A stretch of DNA of 45,446 nt, from the NCBI GenBank assembly GCA_015062385.1, contig SUUT01000012.1, positions 1 to 45,446 of the forward strand. The letters are read 5' to 3'. The DNA is from Alphaproteobacteria bacterium (lineage in GTDB: Bacteria > Pseudomonadota > Alphaproteobacteria > CAAHEQ01 > UBA3637). Under the pieces are notes generated by a model that worked only from the letters and a program-made list of their open reading frames with translations, was not told the origin of the DNA and did no database searches. Shown here piece after piece: positions 18,534 through 27,017 of the stretch (position 1 is its first letter; each line of letters starts with the position of its first letter). The position numbers and the translations under genes were made by a program.

Positions 18534-20237
18534 TTATTGTACCCTTACCACTGCACATGAAAAACCACGACGACCTAACTTCTTGCAAAGTTTGTCAGCC
18601 GTTGCAACATCTTTAACCGGACCAACTCTTAACCGGAATAATTCACGCATATTTCCGTCTGCAGTTGTATCTACTGAATAATACGGCTCATAGCCCTCTA
18701 AGGAATCTTTGTTTTGCGTATAAATTGTTTCCCAAATAGATTCCAATTCAGCTATATCAGCATGCGTTCCCAATTCAATGGATATCGTTTCTTTATCCGT
18801 AATAACCGGAGCCGCTGATGCTGCTTTATTCATTCCCTGCATAACACCAACAATATTTGCCGATGCTGTCGGTGAATTCATGACTGATGACGGAATTGAC
18901 GGCAATGGAGCCATATTTTGCTCATAAATAATAGCCGCCTCCTGTTGCGGAATAACAATCTGTGTTCCATTCATCGGCGTTACCGTAGCAACCGGAGCTG
19001 TATTTTGCGTTCCACTTGTCTGATTGAAATAATTTTCAATTTGTGCTGCATTGTTTTGTGCAACTGATGCCTGCATTGCATTTTGAGCTTTAGGCATACC
19101 TGCATCCGGCATAATGTCTGCAGGTTCTTTACTGATGGTTGATGGTCGTACCAATGAATTACTTTGAGCTCCGCTATAATCCGTATATTCTAATCCGGAG
19201 GCAGGATCCCGACGTAATTTCAAGCAAATCAACTTTTTACCGTTTCGCAAAACCATATCACCGATACCCTCAACAATAATCAAACGACTATTCGGACCAC
19301 TCGTACGGAAACCGACAGGGACTTCCGTATCTTGCACAATCATATTCACAATCGGACGTTGAGTCATTGTTAATGCTTTGGGTCCCAAATCAATATAGGT
19401 AAAAATATTATCACGCCAAATATTATCCGGAGCAATATCCACATCAGATGGATTCGGCAAATACATATCTATATCAAAATGAAAACTTTCAGGATCTACC
19501 GGAATATTTTTCAACCAATCTTTCGGTTCAGAAGACAAACTTCCACCAGTGGAACCGCCACGTCCAGCAGCAAATTTTGAAGATGCAATACCGTTTACAG
19601 ATGTTGAAGCGGCAGCTGTTGTCGTGGCACCGTTAAAATTTCCGAGTTTTCCTCCATTTTCAACCGGTGTATAACGAGGACCGACCAATACATCTACAAC
19701 CGATTGTGTAATTTTATCTGTATTATATGTTTCAGACCGCAAATAGAAAACATATCTGTTTCCGGACCGTCCAAAAATAATCATATTACTATCTACCCCT
19801 AAATAGGATGGATCTGCATAAACGAGGAGAGAGTTTGGAGCAGCAATTTCGCCACCAAATGATTCGGGAGAACCAATATGTACTTTTTCAATCAATTCCC
19901 ATGTCGGCAAATTAATTAAAGTCATCATACCTTCACGCAAACGAATCGGCAAAATAACATCCGGAGTCCATGTATATTTTGAATATCCCGGTTTTGATTG
20001 TCCTTCTCCCATATGGGATAACGGATCATTCCATGCTTTTTGTTGCATACCCAAAGAATTTAAATAATCCAAATTAACCGAATCAAATTCGCCATTTGTT
20101 TGAGCAATGGCATCACTCAACTGTTCAGCCTGTGTATTTGCAGGCAAAATAGATTGAGCGACTGCATTTGTTGTAAACAATGCTGCGAAAGCAACGCTTG
20201 CTAACCAATGGATTTTGTGTGAGTTTTGTGTCAACAT
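18534..20237 (-). CDS. virB9: VirB9/TrbG-family core protein with C-terminal SPOR domain
   Basis: Outer-membrane core subunit of the secretion channel. Starting at the ATG at 20237, it has 567 residues and a signal peptide ending near NAVAQ. The VirB9 N-terminal domain (LREGMMTLINLPTWELIEKV, SGNRYVFYLRSE) and C-terminal domain (DNIFTYIDLG, VPVGFRTSGPNSRLIIVEG) are separated by a Gly/Ser/Thr-rich stretch. After a long Ala/Gln-rich linker the last 85 or so residues form a SPOR-type domain (LFRLRVGPVKDVATADKLC, CAVVRVQ). Typical VirB9 proteins are near 300 residues and lack SPOR. The start at 20237 was preferred over 20252 because AGGAGAAG falls inside the first codons of the longer form. Confidence 0.87.
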   Translation of the reverse strand: MLTQNSHKIHWLASVAFAALFTTNAVAQSILPANTQAEQLSDAIAQTNGEFDSVNLDYLNSLGMQQKAWNDPLSHMGEGQSKPGYSKYTWTPDVILPIRLREGMMTLINLPTWELIEKVHIGSPESFGGEIAAPNSLLVYADPSYLGVDSNMIIFGRSGNRYVFYLRSETYNTDKITQSVVDVLVGPRYTPVENGGKLGNFNGATTTAAASTSVNGIASSKFAAGRGGSTGGSLSSEPKDWLKNIPVDPESFHFDIDMYLPNPSDVDIAPDNIWRDNIFTYIDLGPKALTMTQRPIVNMIVQDTEVPVGFRTSGPNSRLIIVEGIGDMVLRNGKKLICLKLRRDPASGLEYTDYSGAQSNSLVRPSTISKEPADIMPDAGMPKAQNAMQASVAQNNAAQIENYFNQTSGTQNTAPVATVTPMNGTQIVIPQQEAAIIYEQNMAPLPSIPSSVMNSPTASANIVGVMQGMNKAASAAPVITDKETISIELGTHADIAELESIWETIYTQNKDSLEGYEPYYSVDTTADGNMRELFRLRVGPVKDVATADKLCKKLGRRGFSCAVVRVQ

Positions 20238-20344
20238 AAATCTTCTCCTCATAAAAATTTACAATCCTTTGCTTAGCATAGACCCAAAACAATGAAAAAG
20301 TCTAGCAAAAAATGCATAAAGCTGTGATTTTTTTTTCAGAAAAG

Positions 20345-21046
20345 TTATTTTCGTTGAATACCGAAAGAAATAACGGTAAATCCAAGTGGATTTTTTAATC
20401 TCTTATCCCATGTCAACCCTTGTCTGTTTGGGAAAAACTGAATACGAAGTGTTGCCATCCATTTTGATACCGTCGGTTCGGTATCTCCGATTTTCATATC
20501 CGTTAATTCAATTTCTGCCAACCAAACCGTTGACTTATCTTTTTCCGTCCGGTACGGAACAATATTTAAAATTTTAACATGCCTAATCAAACCATCTTTA
20601 CGGGCTTGCGACATCAAACTTTCCGCGTCTTGACGGAACTCATTAAAAACAACGGCAGAACTCATCCAATTAACGGTTCCGTCAATACCCCACCGCCGTT
20701 CCAATTCCGGAATATTCGTATTAATTGTTAAACGTGCCAACAAGTATTGACGAATAAATGCTTCCGTCAATAATTGCATATCAATATCTTTAAAATTCGG
20801 ACGAACAACCCGAATAACCTGTTGTTCTTTATTTAAAGTTGTTAAATAAAACGGCTGAACACGAACAATCGGCAATAACGATGTCAATGCAATCAACAAA
20901 ATAAGAGAGCTTAAAAAAGATACAACAGCAACAAGGGCAAACGTACGTGCCATCCACAAATAGCGTCTTTCAGTTGCTGCTTCTTCCGAAACATCATAAT
21001 TATTATAATTATTAACCGGTTGAAATTGTTGTTCTTGCCGATTCAT
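20345..21046 (-). CDS. virB8: VirB8-family inner-membrane assembly factor
   Basis: Bitopic inner-membrane protein that nucleates assembly of the VirB channel. The 233 residues comprise a cytoplasmic N-terminus, one membrane helix (about 35-58) and a periplasmic domain with the family signature ending NPLGFTVISFGIQRK. It lies between the VirB7-like lipoprotein and virB9, the same order as in the classical virB operon. A second VirB8-like gene is encoded at 21320-21961. The ribosome site is weak (TTGAG). Confidence 0.88.
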   Translation of the reverse strand: MNRQEQQFQPVNNYNNYDVSEEAATERRYLWMARTFALVAVVSFLSSLILLIALTSLLPIVRVQPFYLTTLNKEQQVIRVVRPNFKDIDMQLLTEAFIRQYLLARLTINTNIPELERRWGIDGTVNWMSSAVVFNEFRQDAESLMSQARKDGLIRHVKILNIVPYRTEKDKSTVWLAEIELTDMKIGDTEPTVSKWMATLRIQFFPNRQGLTWDKRLKNPLGFTVISFGIQRK

Positions 21047-21064
21047 TTTAAATACTCAATAATT

Positions 21065-21244
21065 TTATAAAAACCACGCAGGAAGTTCCGATGTTTTTTC
21101 AATTTCTAAACAGGCACACGGCGATTTTTTCAACTCGGAATAATCAGCCCCGATTCCGACCGGTTCTTTTTCATATACGGAACCACAAGCGACAACAATT
21201 GCCATTAAGCCTAAAAACACAAGAAATAATAAATGTTTTTTCAT
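21065..21244 (-). CDS. Small VirB7-like lipoprotein (59 residues)
   Basis: The frame runs from an ATG at 21244, with AAAGGATAT upstream, to a TAA at 21065-21067. It has a lipoprotein signal (MKKHLLFLVFLGLMAIVVAC, predicted lipidated Cys20) followed by a 39-residue mature part with two further Cys residues (SPCACLEIE) and an end reading ELPAWFL. Size, lipidation and the place directly before virB8 and virB9 match VirB7, which stabilises VirB9 at the outer membrane, in some systems through a disulfide. Sequence similarity alone is too short to prove this. Confidence 0.75.
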   Translation of the reverse strand: MKKHLLFLVFLGLMAIVVACGSVYEKEPVGIGADYSELKKSPCACLEIEKTSELPAWFL

Positions 21245-21319
21245 TTTAATATCCTTTCTTTTTATCTTTATTTTTTTACATTACCACAGAATAAAAAAGA
21301 ATCAAGAAAAAAATTTTTC

Positions 21320-21961
21320 CTAATCACTTTTTTTAGTTTCTTTAAATGATTTAACATACATACCATACGGATTTGAATAAAGAGAACCGAATGAGCCTCT
21401 GTTTGAATAAGCAATTTCAATAACAGCTACCCGTCTTTTTTTACCGACTTGCCCTCGCCCATATGTATATAAATCAAACTCAACGGTAAAGATGTTATCC
21501 AATCTAGATACAGATAAAATATCAATGCTACGTGTTGTATTCCCTGCCATTACCGTATTAATTTTTTCTTTTAATCCCTTCGAAAAACTACTGTATATAG
21601 AGGGCGAGGATAACCGAGCAACCGGACCAAAACGCCCCCAACGATATTCCATTTCTCTTTTATCCTGAAAAGAACTATATCTATTTTCAAGATAAAACCT
21701 TAATAAAGCCTCATCAATTAATGACTTATCACCCGTATCACTCGAAAACGGCTCTGTCTGCAATAATTGTTCCGAACGCATTGGGGCTGTACTTAAAATT
21801 TGAGCAACAACTTTTAATTTTGGTGCCATTTGCAACAACGTTAAAATTAAAAACAAATTAATTCCGATAATAATCGATGCAACAACCATCCAAAAACGAG
21901 CAATCAGTTGTCCGGAACCGGGTGTTGTTTGCTTTAAATTTAAATTTTCAAAAAGCATCAT
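21320..21961 (-). CDS. Second VirB8-like protein
   Basis: A 213-residue protein with one N-terminal membrane helix (about 23-44). Its periplasmic domain shares the VirB8 plan: an RFYLENRYSSF/MEYRWGRFGPVARLSS region and the ending SNPYGMYVKSFKE, parallel to NPLGFTVISF in the other copy. The two are clearly diverged, so this is an old duplication. Duplicated VirB8 is known from the Rickettsiales vir homologue system, and DotI/DotJ form a comparable pair in Dot/Icm. A heteromeric platform is the likely reading. It ends in TAG; AGGAAG precedes the start. Confidence 0.75.
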   Translation of the reverse strand: MMLFENLNLKQTTPGSGQLIARFWMVVASIIIGINLFLILTLLQMAPKLKVVAQILSTAPMRSEQLLQTEPFSSDTGDKSLIDEALLRFYLENRYSSFQDKREMEYRWGRFGPVARLSSPSIYSSFSKGLKEKINTVMAGNTTRSIDILSVSRLDNIFTVEFDLYTYGRGQVGKKRRVAVIEIAYSNRGSFGSLYSNPYGMYVKSFKETKKSD

Positions 21962-21975
21962 ATTCTTCCTGATTA

Positions 21976-23739
21976 CTACAAGCCACCATTAATACATAAA
22001 GCATCAATTTTCTGTTCACGAACCAATGCTCTGCGAGCTTTATCCTCTTTGGCACTTTCTTCAAACAACGCATATTGAGCCTTTTGGCTTTCAATATTTT
22101 GCTGAACATTATTTGTTGCCGTTGCTGTTTGTTGGGCTTCTCCGTTTAGATCTTCCTCTAATGCCTTTAAAAAGAGTTCATTATTACTCCGTTCCGAAGC
22201 ATTCAATAACTGAACAGCCATTGAATATTCTTCCGGATTTGTTTCTTTATTGAAATCTCTATTCAACGCTTCAACTTTTTCCTCATAAGGTAATGCCTGA
22301 AATTTCTGTAATTTATCACTTGCTTTTGTTAAATTGTAGGTTGCTTCGTTTTGTAAAAGAGACCGTGTTTTATTTATCAACTCTTTTTTCAGTTTAACCA
22401 ACTCATCTTGAACAAGTTTCGGTTTTGAAACATCAAATGATAAAGTAATTCCATATTTTTCTAAATCGGAATTAATTGCTTCAATTTGTTTTTCAACAAT
22501 TTCCTTCGCTATTGTGGAAGCTTTTTTCTGGTTTTGCAACTCGGTAAATTTCTCTTTATACACCGCCAATCTATTATTTATTTTTGTACTATCCCAATTA
22601 CGAACTTCTTCTCGCAATGTTAGTGAATTTGGCATAAAGAATGTATCCATTTCACCCCCTTCTGCCCTATCGGTTAACCCTTCACGAATATATCTTGCCC
22701 ACGGTGTCGGCCATTCCGGAAACATTGTTCCCGTTTTTGCCGGATCAGTCATTAATTGAATATATTCATAAACAGGAGGCAACGGCTCAGGCATCTGCGG
22801 CAATGCCGATGCATTTGAAATCGTAGAAATAATATCTTTATAATTTGGATGATTTTCTTTTAAATATTTTAACAAATCCGCATATTTTTTCTGATTTTCT
22901 TTTTCATTTAACGTGTTCAGAATACCATTTGTCTGCGTAAATGACTGCATATATTGATCAAGTGTCGCATTAATGGTCGCCTGCCCCAAAACATCCGTTG
23001 TTCTGAATTTTGTTTGAACGGCATTTAATTGAGAAAGAACATCTTTGGTGTATTGATACTTTTGATCAATCCACAAAGGAAAATCTGCCTCATTAGAAAC
23101 AAGTGTCCCGTATTTTTCCGGATTTGCATACACATCTTCCAAAGTTGATCTGGCTACTCGCCAATATGGATATGCTTCTGAAATTTCTTCTTCATCCGTC
23201 GGAACGGGTTCTTGTTCCGCTAAAAATGAATTGTCTTGCAATTTTGCCTGTTCTGCTTTTTTCTGAACCACCTCAATATCAACATCCTCAGCGACTATGA
23301 TTGTTTGGTCTTCTTCAATTTCTTCCCCTTTTGCATCTACTTGAGCACTATTGATAAAAATAGTTAAATTAGCAATTTCATCATAATATTTTTCTAATAT
23401 ATTTTTCCATGCATCTTCTGGAGAACTATAAACAGCAGATAAATTTTGAATATTACATTTTGTCATTGCCTCTACCTGTTCAGCTAATAATTGTCGTTTA
23501 GCTTCTTCTTCTTCATATTTCGGCAACAACAAATTAATCAAATTGTTTATTTTAACTTGTGTTAAATGTATATCTAATGTTTTCATAAGTGGTTCCTGAT
23601 AATTTTCAGGAGAAGCAACAACTGCCACCTCCGGAACATAGGGTTGCACTTGTCCAAATTGAGCCAAACAAACTGTTGAAACAGTAAGAGTCATTGCAAA
23701 CAGAGAAAATCCTGCCAATAAAATTGATGTTTTTTTCAT
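21976..23739 (-). CDS. Secreted coiled-coil protein of the T4SS operon
   Basis: A 587-residue protein with a signal peptide (cleavage near VCLA/QFG) and long Gln/Glu/Lys-rich helical stretches that read as coiled coil. There is no membrane segment after the signal. I do not recognise the family. It is the largest of six exported proteins that open the operon. Its ATG overlaps the stop of the preceding gene (TAATG), with GGAGG upstream, so translation is coupled. It precedes the first VirB8-like gene by 14 bases. It could be a periplasmic scaffold or surface component of the secretion apparatus. Confidence 0.72.
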   Translation of the reverse strand: MKKTSILLAGFSLFAMTLTVSTVCLAQFGQVQPYVPEVAVVASPENYQEPLMKTLDIHLTQVKINNLINLLLPKYEEEEAKRQLLAEQVEAMTKCNIQNLSAVYSSPEDAWKNILEKYYDEIANLTIFINSAQVDAKGEEIEEDQTIIVAEDVDIEVVQKKAEQAKLQDNSFLAEQEPVPTDEEEISEAYPYWRVARSTLEDVYANPEKYGTLVSNEADFPLWIDQKYQYTKDVLSQLNAVQTKFRTTDVLGQATINATLDQYMQSFTQTNGILNTLNEKENQKKYADLLKYLKENHPNYKDIISTISNASALPQMPEPLPPVYEYIQLMTDPAKTGTMFPEWPTPWARYIREGLTDRAEGGEMDTFFMPNSLTLREEVRNWDSTKINNRLAVYKEKFTELQNQKKASTIAKEIVEKQIEAINSDLEKYGITLSFDVSKPKLVQDELVKLKKELINKTRSLLQNEATYNLTKASDKLQKFQALPYEEKVEALNRDFNKETNPEEYSMAVQLLNASERSNNELFLKALEEDLNGEAQQTATATNNVQQNIESQKAQYALFEESAKEDKARRALVREQKIDALCINGGL

Positions 23740-24575
23740 TACTTACCTCCTGTATTTTGGTTGGAATTACCAGCTGCCCCTTCAATTTTCGGTACTTTTT
23801 TTACAGCTTTCATTCCTGCAATTGCCTGATTTGCCGCAAATTCCAATTTTGCAGCTTCAATTTGTTTTTGAATACTCAACAATTTAAACCAACTGGTCCG
23901 AAGTTCTTTGTTTACTTTTAATAATGTTGCTTCATTATAACCATCATTTGCCTCTTGTGACGAATCTGCAACAATTTTCTTTATTTTTTTATCCATATCG
24001 TCCATAACTTCTTTAATATCCTTTAAGTGATTTTTCAAAACTAAAGAACGAGCCATTAACGTTATCGTTGCCTGTTGACGAATATACTGACGCCGTTCCT
24101 TTACAAAGTTTTGTGTATCATAATCACCGTCACTTTCAATATAATACGTATCCAAATTCCTTTTAATACGATCTTCTATCGTTATATCTCCACGGGAATT
24201 ATCTTGTGTAACACCATCAGCATCTTCATCTACGTCTTTTGTTAAACCCAACACTTCACCAACCTTTTTAAATGGCCAAGCAATAGCTTTGGCAACAAAA
24301 CTTTTAACAGCTGAAACCAATCCGGTAGATGTTTTTATTAACGATGAAACTGATTTACGAATTGATTTTATCCCTTTTTCAAGACTTTTATAAACACTTA
24401 ATGTTTTTTCCCATAATTGAGATACTGTACTTTCTTGTGTTTGATAGGCACACAATGTCAATGGACACACCGGCGGATATGCCAAGCATTCCAAGACAGC
24501 ATAAGCTCTCCGAGTTGGTAAAACAAAAATCATACATGCCAAAAATATTAAAAAAATCTGTTTCAAGTTTCTCAT
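23739..24575 (-). CDS. Secreted helical protein of the T4SS operon (fifth)
   Basis: A 278-residue exported protein. The signal peptide ends near RRAYA, and the mature N-terminus carries three Cys (VLECLAYPPVCPLTLC) that could form disulfides. The rest is helical, with a C-terminal region (ELRTSWFKLLSIQKQIEAAKLEFAA) like the C-terminal helices of VirB5/TrbJ minor pilins. Similarity is by architecture only. It is separated from the previous stop by one base and overlaps the next gene, so it lies firmly within the operon. Confidence 0.68.
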   Translation of the reverse strand: MRNLKQIFLIFLACMIFVLPTRRAYAVLECLAYPPVCPLTLCAYQTQESTVSQLWEKTLSVYKSLEKGIKSIRKSVSSLIKTSTGLVSAVKSFVAKAIAWPFKKVGEVLGLTKDVDEDADGVTQDNSRGDITIEDRIKRNLDTYYIESDGDYDTQNFVKERRQYIRQQATITLMARSLVLKNHLKDIKEVMDDMDKKIKKIVADSSQEANDGYNEATLLKVNKELRTSWFKLLSIQKQIEAAKLEFAANQAIAGMKAVKKVPKIEGAAGNSNQNTGGK

Positions 24576-24576
24576 T

Positions 24577-25386
24577 TTACTCTACCCCCGTTTTTTTTGT
24601 TTTCGTCGGTTTTTTCGGAACAGGTAACAGAACAGGAGATTCTTTTTGTAAATTACGTGCCCCCAGTGACTCCAACATTAAAATTTGAATTGTCAAATCA
24701 GCAGCCGTTGATTTAACCAACGCACTCAAATCTCTATTTTCAACAACCATTCCTTGTAGCTGGTTACACCCGCTTGTTGTTATTTTTTCAATAGATTCAA
24801 TATCTTTATTAATATTTTTACGCAATTCTGTTCCAATTTTTAAATTTTTGGCAGCAACGGCACTTGCATAATCCTGTCGCTCATTTAAAATTTCCAGCAA
24901 CTTAACAGTTGAATCCAAATTTGTCAATCCAGATACAACAGATGAATTGGTTATTGTTTCTACTAATTGCCCTTTTTCGGTTAACTCTGTATCCATTTTG
25001 TAAAAAAACTTGTCCTTAATCTGTTGACGGGCTTCTGCATAACTATTTGTCGGGGTTAAAAATTCCGTTGCATCATCATCACCCAAATCATCCAAAACAT
25101 TCTTGGCAATATAATCATATACTTCTGTTGTAATCTTTAATTTATCCGTATTTTTCGGATTTTTAGAACAATCTGTATTTCCCTGCTTGGATTCGTTTAC
25201 TTTTTTTTCCTGCTGTTCAGTCAATTCATCCCAAACTTTATTAGCATATTCTTTCGTTGCATGCCAAGCCTCTTCAACTATTCGTTCAAAACTCATTGTC
25301 ATTGCAGGACATGCCGCCTGTGCTTGCATAACAGGATACACAAGGAGCATCAGTATTAAAGAAGTACATAAAAATTTTTTACACAT
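24577..25386 (-). CDS. Secreted helical protein of the T4SS operon (fourth)
   Basis: A 269-residue protein with a signal peptide (cleavage near AQA/ACPAM) and a helical body. In the C-terminal half an ILNERQDYASAVAAKNLKIG segment and later helices resemble the layout of VirB5-like proteins. A Cys in TTSGCNQLQG may pair with the mature N-terminal Cys. AAGGAGATAGG precedes the ATG. The product is unrecognised beyond this; location and export suggest an extracytoplasmic subunit of the secretion system. Confidence 0.67.
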   Translation of the reverse strand: MCKKFLCTSLILMLLVYPVMQAQAACPAMTMSFERIVEEAWHATKEYANKVWDELTEQQEKKVNESKQGNTDCSKNPKNTDKLKITTEVYDYIAKNVLDDLGDDDATEFLTPTNSYAEARQQIKDKFFYKMDTELTEKGQLVETITNSSVVSGLTNLDSTVKLLEILNERQDYASAVAAKNLKIGTELRKNINKDIESIEKITTSGCNQLQGMVVENRDLSALVKSTAADLTIQILMLESLGARNLQKESPVLLPVPKKPTKTKKTGVE

Positions 25387-25398
25387 ATTCCTATCTCC

Positions 25399-26148
25399 TT
25401 AATTTACAAGACTGTTTGCTGCATCTTTTAGATTATCTATCATGGATTTTTCTTCCTTTATTTCATTACCTAAAATAGTATCAATCGCCATAATCTCAAA
25501 ATAACTGTTCCGCAATGTCGCAATTTCATTCAATTGCTGGTGTGTTTTAAAAATAATCAAAGAAACTGTTTTATGCAAAGATCCGGTTGTGGAACTACTG
25601 GTTGCAATTCTATCTATTTCTTCAAAATCTTTTTCCAAATTGGCAGCTAAATCTTGTGTTCTGCGTGCAAGTGCCCGTGCTGCTTCATACGTCATAATTG
25701 ATTGAAATTGTTGTTTTTCAAGTGTATTATCCGTTACTTCCGCACTATCTGTTTTAGTACGTTTTGATTGATCTCCTCCAACAGTAATTGTGTCTGATTT
25801 ATATGTTAATGTTTCTCTTATAATTTTTGAAACTTCTGCAATGGACGGCTCTTTTTTGCTTAATTCAGCTTTCAACGATGCATCTGCATAAGGAGGGAAC
25901 TCACTAATTGGCAAAGCACTTGGATTTTCCGTTACAACTTTTTTTTGTGCATTCGGATTTTGTGCTTTCTGCTGAGCTTCATTATTCCCTAACATATTAT
26001 CAAAGTCTGCTTTGGCTAATTTATCTGTTACCCCTTGAAGTACTTTATCAACATAAGCAATCCACTCCGTTACCGGAAACATTGCTTTCGCAGAAGAAGA
26101 AATCATTAATGCGACCGAACTAATAAAAATATAAAATATCTTTCTCAT
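25399..26148 (-). CDS. Secreted helical protein of the T4SS operon (third)
   Basis: A 249-residue protein with a signal peptide (cleavage near SAKA/MFPVT). The mature start (VTEWIAYVDKVLQGVTDKLA) and a later AARALARRTQDLAANLEKDF helix match the general plan of VirB5/TrbJ proteins: long helices with a small loop-rich middle. No Cys remain in the mature part, unlike the fourth and fifth proteins. GGAAGGAG precedes the ATG. Confidence 0.67.
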   Translation of the reverse strand: MRKIFYIFISSVALMISSSAKAMFPVTEWIAYVDKVLQGVTDKLAKADFDNMLGNNEAQQKAQNPNAQKKVVTENPSALPISEFPPYADASLKAELSKKEPSIAEVSKIIRETLTYKSDTITVGGDQSKRTKTDSAEVTDNTLEKQQFQSIMTYEAARALARRTQDLAANLEKDFEEIDRIATSSSTTGSLHKTVSLIIFKTHQQLNEIATLRNSYFEIMAIDTILGNEIKEEKSMIDNLKDAANSLVN

Positions 26149-26161
26149 TATTTTCTCCTTC

Positions 26162-27004
26162 CTACAAGCCTAATTTTCCTTTAACTTCATCCAATACACC
26201 AGAGCTGATATCTAACCCGTCTAATCCCAAAGACATTCTGCCTTCTTCCTGATCCATTGCTTTAAGTGCCATTAAAGCATTACCGGTTGCCTGTGACAGC
26301 AATAAACGATTATACGTTTCAGCCATTGTCCCAGTTGCATTTACCTTTGTAGAATGCGAACTACGAATATCTGCTGATTGATTCAAATCATTCTGTACAT
26401 CTTTTTTTGCATCCGCCAATGTTCGGTAAGCCAAAGTTCTATGAACCAATGATACAGCCAAAGTATATCGGGCAAACGATTGTTTTGTGTCAGGTAATAT
26501 AAACCGTTTTTTCTGAATATCAGTCCCTCTTACACCACCAAGTCCCGTCGCAGATGCTGCAACATTTTTTATCATATCTACCGCATCGGAAGCTGTTCCG
26601 CCCCCTTTTGATGTATTAAATTTTTCATCTACAACTTTTGCAACAGCTGCCCGATTTGGAAACTTATTAGACTGTCCATCTTTCCCTGTCGGTAAGAACT
26701 GAGCTGTCGGATTAACATCTTCATTTTCATTAAACGGCTTTGTAATATCCAAGGTTGCTTTTTTTGTTTTAGGAAATAAAAAATCTATTGTTAGAAGCCG
26801 ATCCAACAAGCTCCCCAAATCAGTTAATGATCGTATTGATACTTGCATTTTTTTTATTTCAGAATTAAGCTGCTCGGTTGTACTTGCTAAATTTTGAGCT
26901 TCCTTTACAAGGGCATGCGGATCCATAATCGGAACCTGCCCATATACCGGAGCCTCCACACACAGCACCGAAAACAAAATGGTTATCATAAAATATTTTT
27001 TCAT
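26162..27004 (-). CDS. Secreted VirB5/TrbJ-like protein (second)
   Basis: A 280-residue exported protein (cleavage near VYG/QVP). Of the six, its mature N-terminus most resembles VirB5/TrbJ: IMDPHALVKEAQNLASTTEQ followed by LNSEIKKMQ. The C-terminal ETYNRLLLSQATGNALMALK helix is also typical of these minor pilin/tip subunits, which help host contact and pilus assembly. AAAGGAG lies 5 bases before the ATG. It ends in TAG. Confidence 0.68.
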   Translation of the reverse strand: MKKYFMITILFSVLCVEAPVYGQVPIMDPHALVKEAQNLASTTEQLNSEIKKMQVSIRSLTDLGSLLDRLLTIDFLFPKTKKATLDITKPFNENEDVNPTAQFLPTGKDGQSNKFPNRAAVAKVVDEKFNTSKGGGTASDAVDMIKNVAASATGLGGVRGTDIQKKRFILPDTKQSFARYTLAVSLVHRTLAYRTLADAKKDVQNDLNQSADIRSSHSTKVNATGTMAETYNRLLLSQATGNALMALKAMDQEEGRMSLGLDGLDISSGVLDEVKGKLGL

Positions 27005-27017
27005 ATCGGCTCCTTTA

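Noticed and set aside
10887-21961. Dot/Icm (type IVB) secretion cluster
   Set aside because: The large repeat protein first suggested DotG and its neighbours DotH/DotI/DotB. The motifs fit VirB10/TrbI, VirB9 and VirB11 better, and the gene order matches virB7-virB8-virB9-virB10-virB11.
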